Shown: in pieces, positions 1 to 13,600 of the stretch
Numbering within the stretch: the first letter of the stretch is position 1
Layout of the letters: the number at the start of each line of letters is the position of its first letter
Assembly: GCA_905250025.1 (NCBI GenBank)
Contig: CAJNOJ010000149.1
Location: 186,001-250,000, forward strand
Length of the DNA stretch: 64,000 bases
Reading direction: 5' to 3'
From: Adineta ricciae
Lineage: Eukaryota; Rotifera; Eurotatoria; Adinetida; Adinetidae
Position numbers and translations under genes: made by a program
The notes under the pieces: generated by a model
The model's database searches: none
Seen by the model: the letters and a program-made list of their open reading frames with translations, nothing else
Told to the model about the DNA's origin: nothing

Positions 1-1445
1 TATAATATCATTCTTTTTAATGAATAAGTAAAATTTGTATTTGATTTACTTGAGGGAGCGGAAGACCCGTTTCGAGTGATAATCGAGACATTGAATATGA
101 TGAACGTAAATGTCGAACGAGTGTACTCAGTGTCGATGAACTATCTATTGGTAGCGAAGCAAGTAAAGCTGATGGATCAATAACAAGTAATATGCCATAG
201 TATGGTCTGGTGGATGAAATGAAAGAAAAAGAAATAATTCAAAACGTAATCAGTTGTGTTGACTTACTTCAGAATTTGCTCGGCATTTGAAAGGACATTA
301 AACGCGAAATCTGGTTCTAATGAACAGTTTAAAGCAATAGATCGATGTGGTAGACAACAAGAAACATTCAACCAATTATTAATTGTTATGTTAATTTCAC
401 CGGAAACTTGTAAACTAACGAAAAAAAGAAATATATTCTTTATAATCTATTCAGCTTTGACGTACTCAGTAAAGATTTGTTTTAATGTTGCTGCTAGTTG
501 ACTTTCTTCAGCCATCGTTGAATAAGCTTGTTCTCTGATTTCTCTCGCTTTATCGTCTTCGTTTTGCCGTCGATTTGCTAAACAAACATGACATGAGATA
601 TTCAAGACAAACTTCTTTTAATACTTTACAAGAATCGGATGCTGCGATCTCATGTGGTTGAATAAACGTTAATAATTTATCATATTCGTTTTTCAAATAG
701 TGCACACGCTGCTCTTCACAACGAATAGCTGTTCCAATACGTTGACTCATTTCTTGATAGGATATGATAACTGATGCTTTTGCAATAGCCTAATAAATTT
801 CAATCGGAAATCTCTGTCAAAAATCTTTAAGAGTATCAATACTCGTAGAACGAAGAAAATAGCGAATGATTTCAGATCTGTACTTTGTTCTAAGCCAAGG
901 GTATGGCCAACAAAAATGACATCATCGACTTGAACTTCCACATGACTTCCATAACTATTCGGACTTGTTAAAATTGCAATAGTTGTTTCATCGAAACTAA
1001 AAGAATGAAAAATCGTCATGGAATAAAATCATCAATTCGAAGCAAGTCTTTACTTTTGAAATGTTGTTCGAGGTGCATCATCATCTTTCACGCTAAATAT
1101 TCCCATAGACTCCCATTCAATATTGTTTCATGGATAAACCACCTACCTCGGCGGATCGAAATCTTTAGCAATGACAATTGAATAGCTTGTATGGAAATTA
1201 ACTGGTTCGGCTACACAAAAATGATCGATCGTGAATTTTGGAAATCAATTAACGAAGATGAAAGTACATACGTTCCCGTATATTCGTATTCGCTTGTTCA
1301 TATTTATACAAAAGTTTATTTTTATCATGTGCACTCTCCACGACAAGTAAAATTGCAATAAGATCTTTTTCGAATGCCTTGAAAGAAACAAGCGAATAAG
1401 TACTGAAAAACCACTAAGAAAAACATAACATACGATGCGGTCCAT
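1..1445 (-). CDS. NPRL3: NPRL3, GATOR1 complex subunit (5' part; C-terminus off window)
   Basis: GATOR1 is the GTPase-activating complex for RagA/B that inhibits TORC1 at the lysosome when amino acids are scarce; NPRL3 pairs with NPRL2. Nine exons can be read on the minus strand: 1434-1445, 1272-1377, 1147-1210, 1054-1092, 843-996, 630-789, 466-577, 268-414 and 50-206, all with GT..AG introns of about 50-65 bp that keep frame. The product matches NPRL3 in order: an N-terminal longin-like segment (LIAILLVVESAHDKNKLLYK), VDDVIFVGH, IRCEEQRVHYL, then INITINNWLNVSCCLPH and PYYGILLVIDPSALLASLPID. The start ATG at 1445 opens a 12-base first exon. The intron after 50 runs off the left edge, so the C-terminal third is missing from the window only. 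Family assignment is by remembered motif order, not a search. Confidence 0.88.
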
Positions 1446-1586
1446 ATTCTTATCTTTCTCAATGAATAAAATGTTTCTTTGTCTCAAATGAAGAAAAAAT
1501 AGATCAGCTGTTCTTTCACTTTTTCCAACAAATTAAAAAACTTAATCTAGTATATGATATAAAGTGCTATGCTATGCATTCGGATA

Positions 1587-1595
1587 TATTTTATA
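1587..1595 (-). promoter_or_regulatory. Candidate TATA box for NPRL3
   Basis: TATAAAATA on the minus strand, about 140 bases upstream of the NPRL3 start codon and in the 250-base gap after the preceding gene's stop codon. It is the only clear TATA-like site in this gap. The distance allows a short 5' UTR, but AT-rich DNA makes chance matches likely. Confidence 0.35.
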
Positions 1596-1696
1596 ACCAC
1601 ACTTGAGGCTAGTCAACAGAGGTCGCCGTTTATCGAAAGAAAATATTCGTTCGATTTTGTCGAGAAAAATATGTCAGTACAAAAAAAATAGTTTTA

Positions 1697-3877
1697 TTAT
1701 GAACATCCCTCACTGGAAATTACACCTTTTTCTCTATACAAAGAAATCTTCAATGGTTGTCCATCGAGTTTGTATTGCTCAGGATTTTTCATAATGTTTA
1801 TTCTGTCTTCAATTGTATCACAGAGAAGAAAAGCATATCTATATAGAAATAGTCTTCATAAAAACAATTCTCTCTCATTTTTCTTTACAAACTCTTACCC
1901 CGTGAAGTGTTTCTTTATGGAATTATCTGGTCGAATGATTGTTTTTGCAGGACAATAACGAGATACGACACAGTTGGGAAACAAATTCTGGAAATCGGTC
2001 TCTGTGACATATTGTGGAATGTTTTGAACAACGATTTTCCGGTCATTGTATGTTTGATCTACACTTACGCCGAACGCAAATTCGTTTTCGTATGTCAGTG
2101 AACATTTCGAACCAAACGATGCTAAGTTAGGTGGGGAAAGAAAATCTCTCTTTGCATCTTTGGCTTTTTTGTATCGAATAATCGCATAACTAAATGGAAA
2201 TAAATTCGAATGCAAAAGATTTCTTCGTATTTTGCTTACTTTGTTGATGAAGATGTTTGACATGGTTTGATGGTGATTTTGACTGCTGCAGGAAAGTGTT
2301 TATACAGATGATTTTTAGTGATATCCAAAGATATATTACATAAAAGTAATGTTCGATAGCAATTTGAATGTTTTAGGAAGCCCAAGTCTGCTTTGCTGAT
2401 TTTTCGATCGTGTTTTTCATCAGTGTTCGTCTAAAGATAAAAGTGTTTTGCTAATGGTTATAAATCTTCTTTTCTTTTCTTACAAGTAAATTCTGCTGCT
2501 CAGTATCCGTTGATGAATCATTCAAAATAACATTGAAAAGGTCGTCGATTGAATCCAATTCCTCATACGAATTCCTTATTGTTCTACTTAACAATGATGA
2601 TGGTTGTACACATTCATTTGTTAATAGATTTTCATAGTCTGATAGATATTCATAGTTATTAATTGGGATATTTGAGAAGGTATTTATTCTAAATGAAAAG
2701 AAATCGATTTCTTAAGGAAAATCTCAAACAAAACAAACCTATCGAAATCTTTCTCCTCCTCGATGTTTTGAACTTGAAAATTCTGATTGAAAAATAAAGT
2801 CGGGCTTTCTTCTGGACATTCAGATGATCGCTTCTTTTCCATTGAGGAATTTTTTTCACCTAAATCAATAAAATCAATTCCACTATCATTGTAATAATCA
2901 AAGCACAAACCTTTTTGCGAAAATTCTTGCAAATATCTCTCAATACATCTTTTCACGTCATTTTTATCAAACAAATACGAAGGAATTCTTTGATCAAATT
3001 TTGTTTGTTCAGCTGGACATTGACATGAATCATATTGATTCAAAATATGATCATCATTAATCCAGTGTGGTAACGCAAAATCAATCGATTCATTTAATAA
3101 ACCTCCTAACGAGAAACTTTCGTGATAACTGCCCGATGCTAAGACAATAATTTCATTCGACTGTTGAACGATTCGATGATAACGAATGTTAAATCGATCC
3201 AATACATTTGGATCGATTAAGTGCTGTTGATGATAGACACATTTGTTGGATAGAAAGTATCTTTGTAATAGATGTTCTTGCGATGAAGGAATTATGTACC
3301 AATATCTCGGTCCGCCTTGATGGTGATAAATCATCGTTGAAAGTTTATTTGGATGAGTTTCTAATGGAAATATCGCGCAGTTTCCATCTGTATAAAGTAA
3401 GTTCGAATGCATGTTGTCGATAAATCTCTTTCCGGCTAATTTTAATAAACATTGCTGCAACACTCGGTGGATGGAGAAGTATTTCTTATTCCATTTTTTA
3501 TAAAATAAGCTTTTATTTCGAATGATGGAGATATTTGATTGTAAAGTTCTTTTTTCATTGCCATTTGAGAGATAAGACCAGAAGTTAGTTTCGTTTTCAA
3601 TGTGAAGACCATCTGAGTTGGGTTGTTGGTATCCCACTTCACTTTGGATTGAATATACTCCGTAGTCCTTGACATTTTGCTGCACTCTTTGTACTTGTAG
3701 TGATAATGGGTGTAAAAGACGCTTTTTCAAAGCTAGTTGACAGTTTTCGTTCAGCTGAATTTTCAATCCACCATATTCTTTCAGAACGTGTTCGTGCAGG
3801 TACAAAAAACTTGATATATTTTCTAGTTTATCCGAATCAGCTTCGAACGTTGGAATCTCGTTTGGTACACTCAACAT
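1697..3877 (-). CDS. JmjN/JmjC-like protein with two C-terminal RRM domains
   Basis: Five exons read on the minus strand (2739-3877, 2484-2688, 2240-2430, 1899-2189, 1697-1838) give about 655 residues. Residues ~5-45 resemble JmjN (VPNEIPTFEAD ... EHVLKEYGGLKI). Residues ~180-290 resemble the C half of a JmjC domain (GGPRYWYIIP, LIDPNVL, GSYHESFSLGG, NFA/W-like end FALPHWI). Two RRMs follow: RNP2 LLLCNIS with RNP1-like NYAIIRYK, then IVVQNIP with GYAFLLCD. JmjC proteins are Fe(II)/2-oxoglutarate hydroxylases, often histone demethylases. Here the first iron motif HxE reads PLE, so the first histidine is lost, while the later YH histidine remains; activity is doubtful. An upstream reading frame begins with GTG, so the first ATG (3877) was chosen. 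Fusion to RRMs suggests an RNA-linked reader role (inference). Confidence 0.72.
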
Positions 3878-3977
3878 GCTTTTTTTTTGAAAAAAAACGC
3901 TGGTATACAAACAATATACGATAGGATTGGCTGTCACTAGACAATATGAAATAAGCTTGTGCAGGTAACTTCTCCCG

Positions 3978-3985
3978 TATTTATA
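3978..3985 (-). promoter_or_regulatory. Candidate TATA box for the JmjC-RRM gene
   Basis: TATAAATA on the minus strand about 100 bases upstream of the chosen ATG at 3877. A start site some 30 bases downstream would give a 5' UTR of about 75 bases, in line with compact promoters elsewhere in this window. Confidence 0.45.
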
Positions 3986-4670
3986 TCCGTTCTACAGCCA
4001 TTCGTGTACTCAATAACGAAATTAAAAAAACCTTCACGATCAATGTGTCTGTGGGCGACATACTTTTTCGTGCATGTACGATCAATAATAATTATTATTA
4101 TTTATTTTTCTTATTTACTTAGAGCAATCGGACAGCTGGATGTCGAAAGTGCGCAAGATAAGTCGTTTTCATAATATGTTTTTATATCTCTAAAGAAATG
4201 ATAAAATTTTTCTAATATATAATGAGAATAATTGTATCGAACGCAAAATGACCCTCTATTCATATCGTCTCGTGATTGATCGACGTTTTCAACGTAAAGG
4301 CACGTTAACCGTAATAGTCTCAAGGAAAGTTGCTTTCGAATGCATAAAAATAAATAATAATATTTACATTCTCGCATTTTGCCGAACAAAAATCGTTTTT
4401 CGTTTTCACCCTTCGAATAATTATTTGATTGCTATTTATTTATACAGAAAAATGAGGGTAAAGGATTTGTTGACCTTATTGAAAATAATGGAGTGTTGGT
4501 GAAGGGAAGGAAATCGACACTAAAAAAATAAAGGCATAAAAAATAGAAAATTCAAAAGAAAAATATCTATTAACAAAGTAACTAAAATAGTTCACACTGA
4601 TAGATTTTGTTCGTTAAAATTAAAGCTCATCTAATTATTCAGTTCGTTGATGTATTCATTTGTTAATTTA
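3986..4670. other. Intergenic region, AK5 3' side to JmjC-RRM promoter
   Basis: No gene is supported. The stretch holds an AT-rich run with a short (TAT)n-like tract near 4086-4105. Only short overlapping open frames on both strands are present, with no recognisable domain. Confidence 0.4.
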
Positions 4671-7748
<3,078 letters not shown>

Positions 7749-8258
7749 TTTCAAACGAACTTATTTGACTTAATTAACAAAATAAAAAGAAAATCTAGAA
7801 ATAAGACAACAATGAGATCGAAACTGTGTTTCTTCTTGTATTACTCCACATTTTTCTTTCTTCGATAGACAACATAGTACGACGAACAACTGAACATGCC
7901 ACACTATAATTCTCTTCACAAAAATAGTTTGTAGAGAACGAGGATATAAAAAAAAACGACAGACAGAAAAGGAGAAAAATGCTTTTGATCACCAACACGG
8001 CTCTCGCTTCATTGGTTGACGTATAGACTTTTTTTTCACATACACACCAAAAAATATATATAAGACCATAATGGGAATGGAGGAAGAGCACAGCAGAATG
8101 AAAGCAAGAGAGAAGGAAAAGAAGTCTGACCCGCTATATTGCACATGTTACATCACGCGAAGACTAGATGTAAAGAGAGAGAGAGAAAAAAAACAACGAC
8201 TAGAAAAATATATATGGACTATTTTAGTAAAACATGAAATATAGATGAGTGTAGTTCG
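7749..8258. other. Intergenic region between the two AK5 paralogs
   Basis: No gene is supported. A purine-rich (AG)n-like tract lies near 8100-8215. The reading frames here are short and have no family signature. The region must hold the promoter or trans-splice acceptor of the intact AK5 gene, but no clear TATA box is visible on the minus strand. Confidence 0.35.
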
Positions 8259-10086
8259 TTAGATACGTTTGAGAATATCTTTTTTTAGATCTTCATAAAT
8301 TTCATCGACTTCGACTCGACCATCGACCTTTAAACAAACGAAAAAGAAATTGTCCGAATGAAAAAATGGAAAATTTACATAGATAGCTTTGTTTTCTGCT
8401 TTGAACTTGTCAATAATTGCATTAAATTCCTCATTATTCGTCTCCGGTTGCTCTTCACCAATGTAAATCAACGCAGAACAAGGTCCAATCTTTGTTAGAA
8501 ACAAAACGTATTTCATTTTGCAAAAAACGACCGAACAATTCCTACTTCAGTTTGAAATTTTCGAAGTTCATCCGATGATGTTGGAAAACCATCAATAACA
8601 TAACCAGTACATGTACTCATCGAATCGATCATAGTTGTTTTTAATTGATCGAAACGGAGAAATGATTGCTTGAAATCAGTATAATGAATCGATTTATACG
8701 AAAAATCTTCCGCTATTTGTTCTGCTAATGCATGTACAAATGAATTGTTGATTTCCTCCTCATTTTCATCTTCAATGTTTTCGAATTCGGCATCTAAGGA
8801 TAATCGTGCACTAATTCTCGGATGTTTCGCTTCTTTCACCGGTAACTGATAATTGTCAATACAAAATATGATCGGCACACGCTGACCATTGCTGGTTGGT
8901 TGAGTCAATTCAGATGATTTTGTCTTAGATATCTACAAACAAAAATACTCTTCGTTTGAGGGTGATTTCGGACACATTCCTTACATTCAATGGGAAAATC
9001 TCATCTGTGACACGAGCGGCTTCGGCAAGAATAACGTCGAAATCATTGTTTGGGTTGATCTGAAACAATTCAATCATGTTCAGTATATATATGACTGAAT
9101 GAAATTACTTGAGTTATATTCAGATTTCGATTGGCTACATTGAGTCGATCGCTGGATAAAATAATCATGGCGTCAATACGTCCAAGCTACAAAATAATTC
9201 ATGAAAATTAAAGCGAATAGAGTCGAACAATACTTTTTCGAGCCATTTTCGATAGAAATGTTTCTCGTCTAGATGACCTGCTATGATAAAACCATGAGAA
9301 GTCGAACGGTACTGTTCGATGGCGTTTTGTATACATTGATATCGATGTTCTTGCTTGCTAAGGTCTAAACATTAAAGATGATTCCATTATTTGCATATTT
9401 GAAATTGTCGTTTTACCTAAAGGACTATCGTAGTCGATATTAGCAATATCTTCGATGGATAGAAATGATACTTGATTGTATCGTTCTAATAATCGTGCAC
9501 ATAATTTCGTTGAATTCGATGAACCTGGACGGAAAATAAGTGTTTTGTTTTCATTTTTCAGAGCACTAAATTTACTTAGAAGAAGTAATAGAGGTAAATT
9601 TTGAGAAAGACGCTTGTTGTGGTCAATCGGTGGCAATGTTGGCGCTTTTACTGGAGCTTTTCGGTCTAATGATTGACTTGTTCGCGGTGTTGAGTTTGTT
9701 GAACGCATTGGCGGTAAGATTTTTTGTCGATTACGAAGAGTTGGTGGTCGGGATGGTAAGGCACCTTTGTTATTCGTCACGAACAAATCCCAACGAACAC
9801 GATGTGGATTGTTTTGCACCTAAATAATGCAAAAACAACACCGAATTTTATACGAAAACGACATTCATGGTAAATTAACCTTATCTAAACATTCACGAAT
9901 AAAAGCTATGTGATCATCTGGTTTATGAACCATCAACGCCGTCATAATCGCCTGGAAAATGAAGATAAAAATTAAGAAGAAGACTTCTGGCAATGACTCT
10001 ACCTCGAATAGTTCATCGATTCCTTTTTTATTTATATAATTCACCGCGTTTTGGTTATTGTATATTCCATGAGGTTTGGACGCCAT
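8259..10086 (-). CDS. AK5-like protein with two degraded adenylate kinase domains
   Basis: The layout copies AK5: RIIa-like N-terminus (YINKKGIDELFE, intron, AIMTALMVHKPDDHIAFI), a basic proline-rich linker, and two AK-like halves. The first half has RPGSSNSTKLC where AK5 has [11 protein letters not shown], so the P-loop lysine is gone, and GFIIAGHLDE replaces the GFPR motif. The second half begins VPIIFCIDNYQ with no P-loop, keeps GYVIDGFPTSS without the arginine, and lacks an RxDD lid motif. It ends DLKKDILKRI at the stop at 8259. Introns at ~8360, ~8940, ~9080, ~9200 and ~9370 keep the frame open, so it looks expressed rather than dead. A structural or docking role is inferred. The ATG at 10086 was chosen because it aligns with the AK5 start. 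Confidence 0.75.
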
Positions 10087-10238
10087 GATTGTTCGAACGA
10101 GATTCACCGAATTACACAATATTAACTGAACTTAAGATTTTAAAATGATTGTCTAAAAAAGAAATACAAAACACGCGTCTATTTCGATTCTCAAAACGAT
10201 TTTCATTTGTATATGAAAACTAATCAAAATACACAAAT

Positions 10239-10574
10239 CTAATTCTTCTTCTTCTTATCATGCATTTCAATGAAAGTGTCCCATCGTAATGGTATTTTCT
10301 CCTTTTTCATCTAAATAAACAGATTAACAAAACTTTATCGAAGCATAATTCATCAAACAAACTTCATTTAGACTTTCGATGATGAAATCCAAATGATCAT
10401 CCGGTTCGTTATTCATCAATCCAGCGATCAATGCCTAAAAAGTTTTTGGAAAACATATTGATATATTCCCAAAAAGATTTCTACCTCGAACAAAGCGGGA
10501 ATTTGCCGTTCGGTTATGTAAAGTTTCTTTCGTTCAGTGACCGGATCTTCACTTGTTTTCAATGCTGATGTCAT
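10239..10574 (-). CDS. Small RIIa/DPY-30-like domain protein (solo AK5 N-terminal module)
   Basis: Three exons give about 78 residues: TERKKLYITERQIPALFE, then ALIAGLMNNEPDDHLDFIIESL, then IPLRWDTFIEMHDKKKKN and a stop at 10239. The module matches the N-terminus of the two neighbouring AK5-type genes exon for exon, including the intron after LFE, but no kinase domain follows. RIIa-like folds dimerise and dock onto amphipathic helices, for example in radial spokes (family knowledge). A splice acceptor (TTTTCAG) sits directly before the ATG at 10574. The gene starts only 98 bases after the CFAP47 stop codon on the same strand. Confidence 0.75.
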
Positions 10575-10672
10575 CTGAAAATAAGATTGAAAAGAATTCT
10601 GTTTATGTGATCACAAAAATGTCCAACGAAAAAAAAACAAAACAAATAAAACCGTCGAACTTTCCAATTAAC

Positions 10673-13600
10673 CTAAGCGGCAGATCGACGTTTCTCTTTA
10701 TGTGAAGAAACAATCACTGGAAAGGAAGACAGACGTAAAAAATCGATGTGGAAAAAGAAGGTCAAGTTTATCAAACACTGGTGGTTTCGTTTGGCTTTGT
10801 TAATACAGATGCGCCTTTAATCGGTGATGAGATCGCTGTTTGATGAAGTTGAAGATTTTCGAGGATAAAATTTCGTTTCTTGTATCCACGTCGACTAGCA
10901 TAGTCATCACTGTTAACAGATGGCAAACTTGAATGTGTTTTCGGTGCTTCGTACTGTGGTAATAAACCCCGAACGACATACTTCCATTGATTATCTTTGG
11001 CCTAAAAGGAAACAGATTGATTAATCGATTGAATGCAAACTTCCCCAATCAAATTTGAGAATGAAGAAAAAGTCTTGTAGAATATTTGTTAACGTCGACA
11101 TTGCCGGTCGTCTATGCGTCTATGAAGCAGTCAACTCGAGATGTTTTCAACATCTGATGTCGTGGGAGAACGCTCAATTCATTAATAAACTTTTTGTTGA
11201 GTAGAAAAGAGAGAGAGAGAAAATCTCGTCATCTGATGAAGTATTTTAAATTCCATTAATGATAGAGAATGATATTTGATACAAGATGTTCTCAGAGAAT
11301 GCTGTTTTATCAAAATTGATATTTTCCTTTCCAAACTCGTTTTCATTGAAATTTTCTGACATATGCTAGATAGTAGGTGATAAGTCATGTCTCAAACGTG
11401 ATTGATGTTCTTTGTAATGAACAAGAAAGGAAAACTAGCCAGTTTTCATTTGAATTCTGAAATAAATAATTGTTCTACATACATCAATTATTAACATTCC
11501 GGTGAATGTTCGTCCGTAAACAGTTGGACAGAATGATAATTTCAATAAAGTTCCATTCGCACTGGCTGGTAATAAATCTCCACGCTCAGGTGTGATACTA
11601 AATGATCGATCACTGTTCGATGTTAAATACGCTTCAAACGGAATCGGTGAACTAGTTTTAAAAAGCAATACGATTGACAATCGATGAAAAAAGTGAAGAT
11701 AAACATACTCTGTTGGACTGTATAGACGGAAACCAATCGTAGATGTTCGGTTCAAGCCAACAGTTTCTACTACTATTTCATCATCAGGCGGAGCATCGCG
11801 TGTAACAAAACGAATGGGATATTTCAATTGGCCACCACTTCCAAGTGTCAACACAAGTACGCAGTCCATTCTTGAAAAAAACGAAACATGTGAAATATCA
11901 CAATACAAACGAAAGATCTTCATACGTGATTAATTTCGTCGGAGAATAAACAACATTGAATCGAGCAATATTGGTTTTTTCGTTATCACGTTTCAGCAGT
12001 TGAATACCAACGGAGTTTTGGATAAATGTTTGATTTGGACTATTTTCATTTACAATGGAATAATCTTCAATCGCTGTCGCATTTTTTTTCACTAAAAATA
12101 AACTTTCGTTCTTACACGAAACAAAACTAACGGAAATCCTTACTGTTAATCAGATATCGTTCGTCGAAACGGAATAAGTTTTGATTTAATTCAAATTCAA
12201 GTTGTTCTTCAATTCGTTCGCCACATACACATTCAATTGTTTTCAATTCATTATCAGTTTCTCGTCGTTGTGCGATCCAGTTAAATGCAATACCTTGTAA
12301 TGGATAAGTCCACGAAAGTTCCGATGCATCCGCGCTTTAATCAATAGAAAGATGAAATTTAGAACACGAAAGGAAAGGAAAGGAAAGAAGTTTTACTTGT
12401 CTGGCGACCATGTTTTGCCTGGTGATAATCGTCCAATGATACGTAATTGTGCTTCGTGTCGCGCCAACATTTCCGGACAGAAAGCAATCGGAATTGGAAA
12501 TCGTTCACGTGGTCCCAATGTGATATTTTCTAGCTTATCAAGTACGACACGGAACGAATTACTTGTGCCTATAGAGAAGAAAAAATTAGTCAATGTCAAG
12601 TTAAATGAAATTGTTCTTTTACCTGTTGAAAGAGACAGATCACATCGGATGGTGTGGTTCGATGGATTTTGAAAACTGATATTTGTAGTCGCACTGACTC
12701 CGATTTCGGTTTTTATAATCACTGGCGCCTGGAGTTTTTGAGGTTTTGTACCCACACCTTTAACGCTATAGGTCAATGTGCCCACCTAAAATAGAAAACC
12801 GTAGACATCAGTCAAACAAAGCAGTTTTTCGCGATTATAATCAAAAGAGAAGATTTCTTTCGGAAGAATGATATGATTTTCCAAATTAGGAGTAGCAGAT
12901 AGCATAAGCAAGATAAAGCTTTGTTTTACTTGATCGATACTCGCAAAAAAGACTCGATTGGTTTGAATCTAATACATGTGCACGGAAATCGAATCGAGTT
13001 TCTCGTTTCGATATACTAACCTTATCGTTGCTGAATGAAATTATCGATTGATGTGGTTGTTGCTCAGTACCACTGCCAATGGATGAAGGATTAAAGATCA
13101 CATTCACTTTAGTTTGACTTTGCGCTGGTATTGTTATCGTATCTTGATCAGTATTTAGTGAAAAGTTGTTATTATTCGAAGACATCGTTTGAAAAGTAAT
13201 TTGTTCGTCTAATGGATTTTCGAGAGTTATTTCTTGAGTTGTATAACTGAAAATAAGACTGTACAGGTGAATGGTCTACTATCGAAAGATATTTACCCTC
13301 CGAGTGGCGCATTCATTGGTTGTAGATCAACTTTTCGTGGATTGGTACTTGTTAAATTTAAGTTATACCAAAATTCACCGATCTCTTCATTGAAAAACAC
13401 CAGACTAAAACAATTTCAAAGATCTTTATGGATCAAGATTATTCAAACATTTCTCTTCGTTACGAATGATATAAATAATAATAACTATGGTATCCTATAT
13501 GCTCGATTACTCATTATTAGATTTTTCTTTTTAAAAAGGAGCGCACAAACGCATCCGACTAGAAGGTCAATTGCCATTCCGCTTGTCTGAACACATGACG

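Noticed and set aside
3878..3937. Upstream extension of the JmjC-RRM protein
   Set aside because: The frame there begins with GTG, not ATG, and is crossed by a likely 5' UTR; the ATG at 3877 precedes the JmjN-like motif.
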